From positions 186,001 through 250,000 of the forward strand of contig NZ_VTER01000002.1 of NCBI RefSeq assembly GCF_008180445.1: a stretch of DNA of 64,000 bases. The letters run 5' to 3'. The stretch is from Bacillus_AB infantis_B (GTDB taxonomy: Bacteria; Bacillota; Bacilli; Bacillales; Cytobacillaceae). The notes under the pieces were generated by a model that saw only the letters and a program-made list of their open reading frames with translations, ran no database searches and was not told the origin of the DNA. Both the position numbers and the translations under genes were made by a program. Below are positions 62,701-64,000 of this stretch, piece after piece. Position 1 is the first letter of the stretch. The number at the start of each line of letters is the position of its first letter.

Positions 62701-63997
62701 AGATCAAATTACTGAAAATAATGCAAAAAAGATTATGAGAAAAGCACTGCCGCGGTATATGGTGCCTGAAAGAATTGTATTAATGGAAGAGCTGCCGGTT
62801 AATCCAAATGGAAAGCTTGATCGTAAAAAGCTTCCTATTCCGCTCTTGGAAAGAGAAGAACGAGACATTAAACCACCCTCAACTATCCTGGAAAGAAAGT
62901 TGGCTGCCATCTATCAACAGGTTCTCGGACTGGATCAAGTCGGCATCAATGAGGATTTCTTTGAGCTTGGCGGAAATTCTTTAAATGTTGTACACCTAAT
63001 GGGCCAAGCGGAAAAGGTTCTGGGGCAAAAAATTCCAATTGATCTCATTTATGAAAAACCAACTATTCATGAGATTCTGGAAGAGATAGTAATGCAATCC
63101 ACCATTATAGGTAAGGTTCATGCATTGGCAAAAGGGGAGCTCCATAGCATGCAAGGTGAATGGCTCACAGAATTAACAGAAAGAGGGGATACGATTTTCA
63201 TTATTCCAGAAATGGAAGCAGTATATGCTACTTATCCAATTCCTCAAGCTTTAGATATTATAGAGGAAGTTGCATCAGAATATCGATTTATAGCTATTCA
63301 ACCACCATCAATAGTAAGTGGTGCAGAAGAAAATATAGACAGAATGAACGAGCTTTCGAATGAGCATTGGTTACAACAGTTTGATCTGGAAAACTTGAAA
63401 ATAACGGGCAAACTTTTCACTGAAGAGCTTAAAAAGCATCAGCCAAGAGGACCTTACAGAATATGCGCTCATTCAACAGGTCTACTGCTTGCCCTGGAGA
63501 TTGCAAAACATCTTGAGGAAAGTGGAGAAGAACTCGATATCCTAGTATTCCCTAATATGGATACCGTTTCAGATACAGATTGTCCTAACAATGAAAAAGA
63601 GAAATTCATTGAAAGTTTATTGTCTTTCTCTAAAAATACACGAAATTTGTACGAACTGCCAGAAGGGGATATTTGGGAAATATTATGGGAGATTCTCTTA
63701 CTGGAAAAGGTTATAAGTACAGAGGTTAGCCCTGAAGATCTATATAATATGTTCCTGCTCGAGAAGGCTAATATCAATCTTAAACAGCAATTCTGGAAGA
63801 GATGTTTTGATTATAAGGTCAAAGCGAATTTGCACGTGATATCTCCTGTTACCGTGGAACCTAGCTTATGGACAAGGATGACAGAGGGCGAGGTTGTAAT
63901 TAACACCGCAGCAGAAAATGATACTGATCTATCAACTCCTCATATAAAGGCTTTTCTAAGCAGATTGAAAACATCCAATATAGAACTGATGAGGTGA
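56714..63997 (+). CDS. NRPS subunit 4: C-A(Thr)-T-C-A-T-TE
   Basis: 2,427 residues, TTG start 7 nt after GGAGGG. C1 of L-donor type (YPLSYAQERMWF; HHIVFDGWS at 166). A1 core near 631 with specificity residues D-F-W-N-I-G-M-V-H-K, identical to the classical threonine code. Carrier GGDS Ser 1029. C2 with ECHLIFDGWS (first His replaced by Cys 1232; catalytic His 1233 and Asp 1237 kept). A2 core near 1700, code D-Y-F-F-M-S-Q-V-E-K, unassigned. Carrier GGNS Ser 2089. Terminal thioesterase with CAHSTGLLLALE (Ser 2254; Ala for the first Gly of GHSxG) and a late TPHIKAFL histidine. Ends the assembly line with release or cyclisation; TGA 63995-63997. Confidence 0.92.
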   Translation: MNLGKELEILKRLKREMGLKAENNIPKRENTSEYPLSYAQERMWFAEEMNASSATYNVPLAMRILGPINILKLEEALNSIVQKHEVLRAHYKNEHGMPLQSITPYREVKIPVNNIEGATGQEKERRAKKVINKEAATPFNLAEGPLFRIKLYKISEENHILLLVFHHIVFDGWSTGILMEEFVTFYTEAEWSEKLDIQYADYAQWQRDRFDNGELETQSAYWREQLGDTVTTLMLPTDNIVDKFKRAQGNIKRFEIEKSIITAIKEISKKYKVSSFTIFIAAYYVFLYKYTNQKELILGVPVANRQHMDIEKLIGCITNTIPLKALIDTQQESIEFIQEISETIRLGQNHEEFPFDKLVDLLSAARDLNSNPIFQTMFVYQQKEKVSFHLDGCDFLPYEVETHTSKFDLSLSILDTPDRIDAFFEYSTAFDDSTIDRMITSYILILSEMVQSPNRHLAEISAAADLNKSSLVEKQTFFSKTGNIQGKFIEQAMKYPHQTAVICGDERITYAQLEQQSNKLANYLIKNGVQNEAKVALHLDRSIPYIVSILAVLKAGGIYIPLDPEQPESRLRYIINDSKCDILLTQTKYKGNLDIGEKCRSIIWEEDPWNMEGSAGSLLEVHPDQVAYIIYTSGSTGKPKGVLNTHHNVRRLFHSAEEHFTFLESDVWTLFHSLAFDFTVWEIWGALFYGGKLIIVPSNVRRNPSEFKELLIQQDVTVLNQTPSAFKELLNEFKNTPIKTNLKYIIFGGEALSFDDLTSWFEMFGDKTQIINMYGITETTVHVTWREVSANDTRNVSKSLIGTPLNDLNINILNEEFEPVPIGVKGEIYVSGDGLAHGYHERYALTAERFVPNPFTADGGRLYRTGDVGRFLPGGDIEYSGRIDDQVKIKGHRIELGEIKSFISSVPSVRDCELAVKINKNNEKELAAFIVFNEGNDQKDLKELRKSLLQGLPRYMFPAHLHSVESIPVTANGKADKTSLLKICEENEAERGKQPVTKTEKTLAEIWQQVLNKDQVYLQDNFFSLGGDSIRCLKVISKAEELGYLLTLEDLFQNQTIEDLVSLLSEPGRNINSHSALEPFALIPINQRTHIPKGIEDAYPLAKVQEGMFFHMEQYPDQPLYHNIDSILLKGKFNYALFMEAVSIITKNNIMLRTSFDLRNFLVPVQLVHSEAELPVKYMDIRNLSYQEQEAIIDQYVQQEKMNRFDLSKPGLLRFFVHQRTDDTFQFSLTECHLIFDGWSLTSTLADIFETYFQLLEGTHLQNASKLEIDYKDFIFLERKAMESEEHIQFWKGFLEECQVLNLPIFEEKRRQKTPFKVRRRIIELSHSTSRNLKKISEEYKMPVKSILLASHIKALQSITGQSDVLTGMVSNGRMEKKDGEKVKGLFINTLPFRQQVSPGSWLDHISATFGIEQRIMPYRRLPLPEIQRHINQTALFDTAFNYVYFHSMEPLMTSDKIQVLDYNSHSANDTHFKLMVTFSNHPPDYEIRLTLAYDESTFTEMQMDMIERIYRNILEAIAENPIVQHTEHSYLPEQIYEKVISDWNSNHEKYEDEELGLHELIQNQDGSRLALIEGTEEYSYEWLNQASDKVAAFLQSKDIRNNLVGIYMDRSAEMIAALVGILKSGCAYVPLDTSYPEERIRYMLTDSTVAATLTTRKRLKDLEEMTDNCINVEDVLNDSISPVNPERSVPAIAYMIYTSGSTGRPKGTIVEHRGVVNRILWMQKHYGITKDEVGLHKTPLSFDYSVFEIFSTLCTGGALVLAGPEGHKDSRYLAELIQTHKVTTLFFVPTMLQEFLKTPEVSAITSINRVMCSGEPLTPQVKNAFYQMFDAKLFNQYGPTEASVEVTSFSCTKEQDIIRIGKPMANTKIYILDQNMQPVGIGAAAEIYIGGIGLAAAYHGKRALTADSFIPDPYSIKGERLYKTGDIARYTPDGEIEYISRKDNQVKMRGLRIELSEIESIIREQNEFEDGIVTYQKDDHSPDGVLIAYIIPKNKDQITENNAKKIMRKALPRYMVPERIVLMEELPVNPNGKLDRKKLPIPLLEREERDIKPPSTILERKLAAIYQQVLGLDQVGINEDFFELGGNSLNVVHLMGQAEKVLGQKIPIDLIYEKPTIHEILEEIVMQSTIIGKVHALAKGELHSMQGEWLTELTERGDTIFIIPEMEAVYATYPIPQALDIIEEVASEYRFIAIQPPSIVSGAEENIDRMNELSNEHWLQQFDLENLKITGKLFTEELKKHQPRGPYRICAHSTGLLLALEIAKHLEESGEELDILVFPNMDTVSDTDCPNNEKEKFIESLLSFSKNTRNLYELPEGDIWEILWEILLLEKVISTEVSPEDLYNMFLLEKANINLKQQFWKRCFDYKVKANLHVISPVTVEPSLWTRMTEGEVVINTAAENDTDLSTPHIKAFLSRLKTSNIELMR

Positions 63998-64000
63998 GTT

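Overview
The window looks like a chromosomal segment of a mid-GC endospore-former of the Bacillaceae. Shine-Dalgarno sequences are strong, GTG/TTG starts are frequent, and genes from about 14.8 to 32.0 kb follow the order I remember for the Bacillus subtilis treR-yfk region: treR, yfkM, yfkK, yfkJ, yfkI, yfkH, yfkF, yfkE/chaA, yfkD. Species is not resolvable by eye. Two stretches, about 6.7-11.1 kb and about 37.3 kb to the end, are clearly richer in A+T than the rest and look acquired.

Layout. 1-3.3 kb: the end of an unknown gene, an acyl-CoA synthetase and an AidB-like acyl-CoA dehydrogenase in one operon. 3.2-4.3 kb: a 565-bp tandem duplication full of 20-bp-period repeats. 4.4-6.7 kb: a flavin monooxygenase/methyltransferase pair. 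6.7-11.1 kb: an A+T-rich island with a broken tyrosine recombinase, a broken Xre regulator and an intact AAA+ ATPase/subtilase operon whose promoter is bracketed by two identical-geometry inverted repeats. 11.2-14.6 kb: a PAS-GGDEF-EAL-PilZ protein. 14.8-33.1 kb: the yfk-like backbone, interrupted by a lone N-hydroxylase, a secondary methionine aminopeptidase, a P-type metal ATPase, OsmC, stress proteins and an MhqR-type operator/dioxygenase unit. 33.6-36.9 kb: small enzymes and gene remnants.

37.4-64.0 kb is a nonribosomal peptide cluster: a guanidino-modifying enzyme, a 4'-phosphopantetheinyl transferase, a type II thioesterase, an HTH-TPR quorum-sensing regulator with a 44-residue secreted peptide gene just downstream, then four synthetase genes and one Fe(II)/2-oxoglutarate hydroxylase. 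Read in order, the assembly line is C-A-T-E / C-A-T-E-C / [hydroxylase] / C*-A-T / C-A(Thr)-T-C-A-T-TE. That is five modules, two with epimerases, with a catalytically dead C-like domain placed just after the hydroxylase gene, and a terminal thioesterase ending at 63997. The product should be a short peptide with two D-residues, probably one beta-hydroxylated residue and threonine at position 4. Its expression may be under cell-density control by the adjacent regulator/peptide pair.

Intergenic regions carry several families of short repeats spaced 20-21 bp (two helical turns), interspersed GGTGCC(A/T)GGCACC palindromes and a cluster of DnaA-box-like sequences. I see no tRNA, rRNA, CRISPR array or intact insertion sequence.
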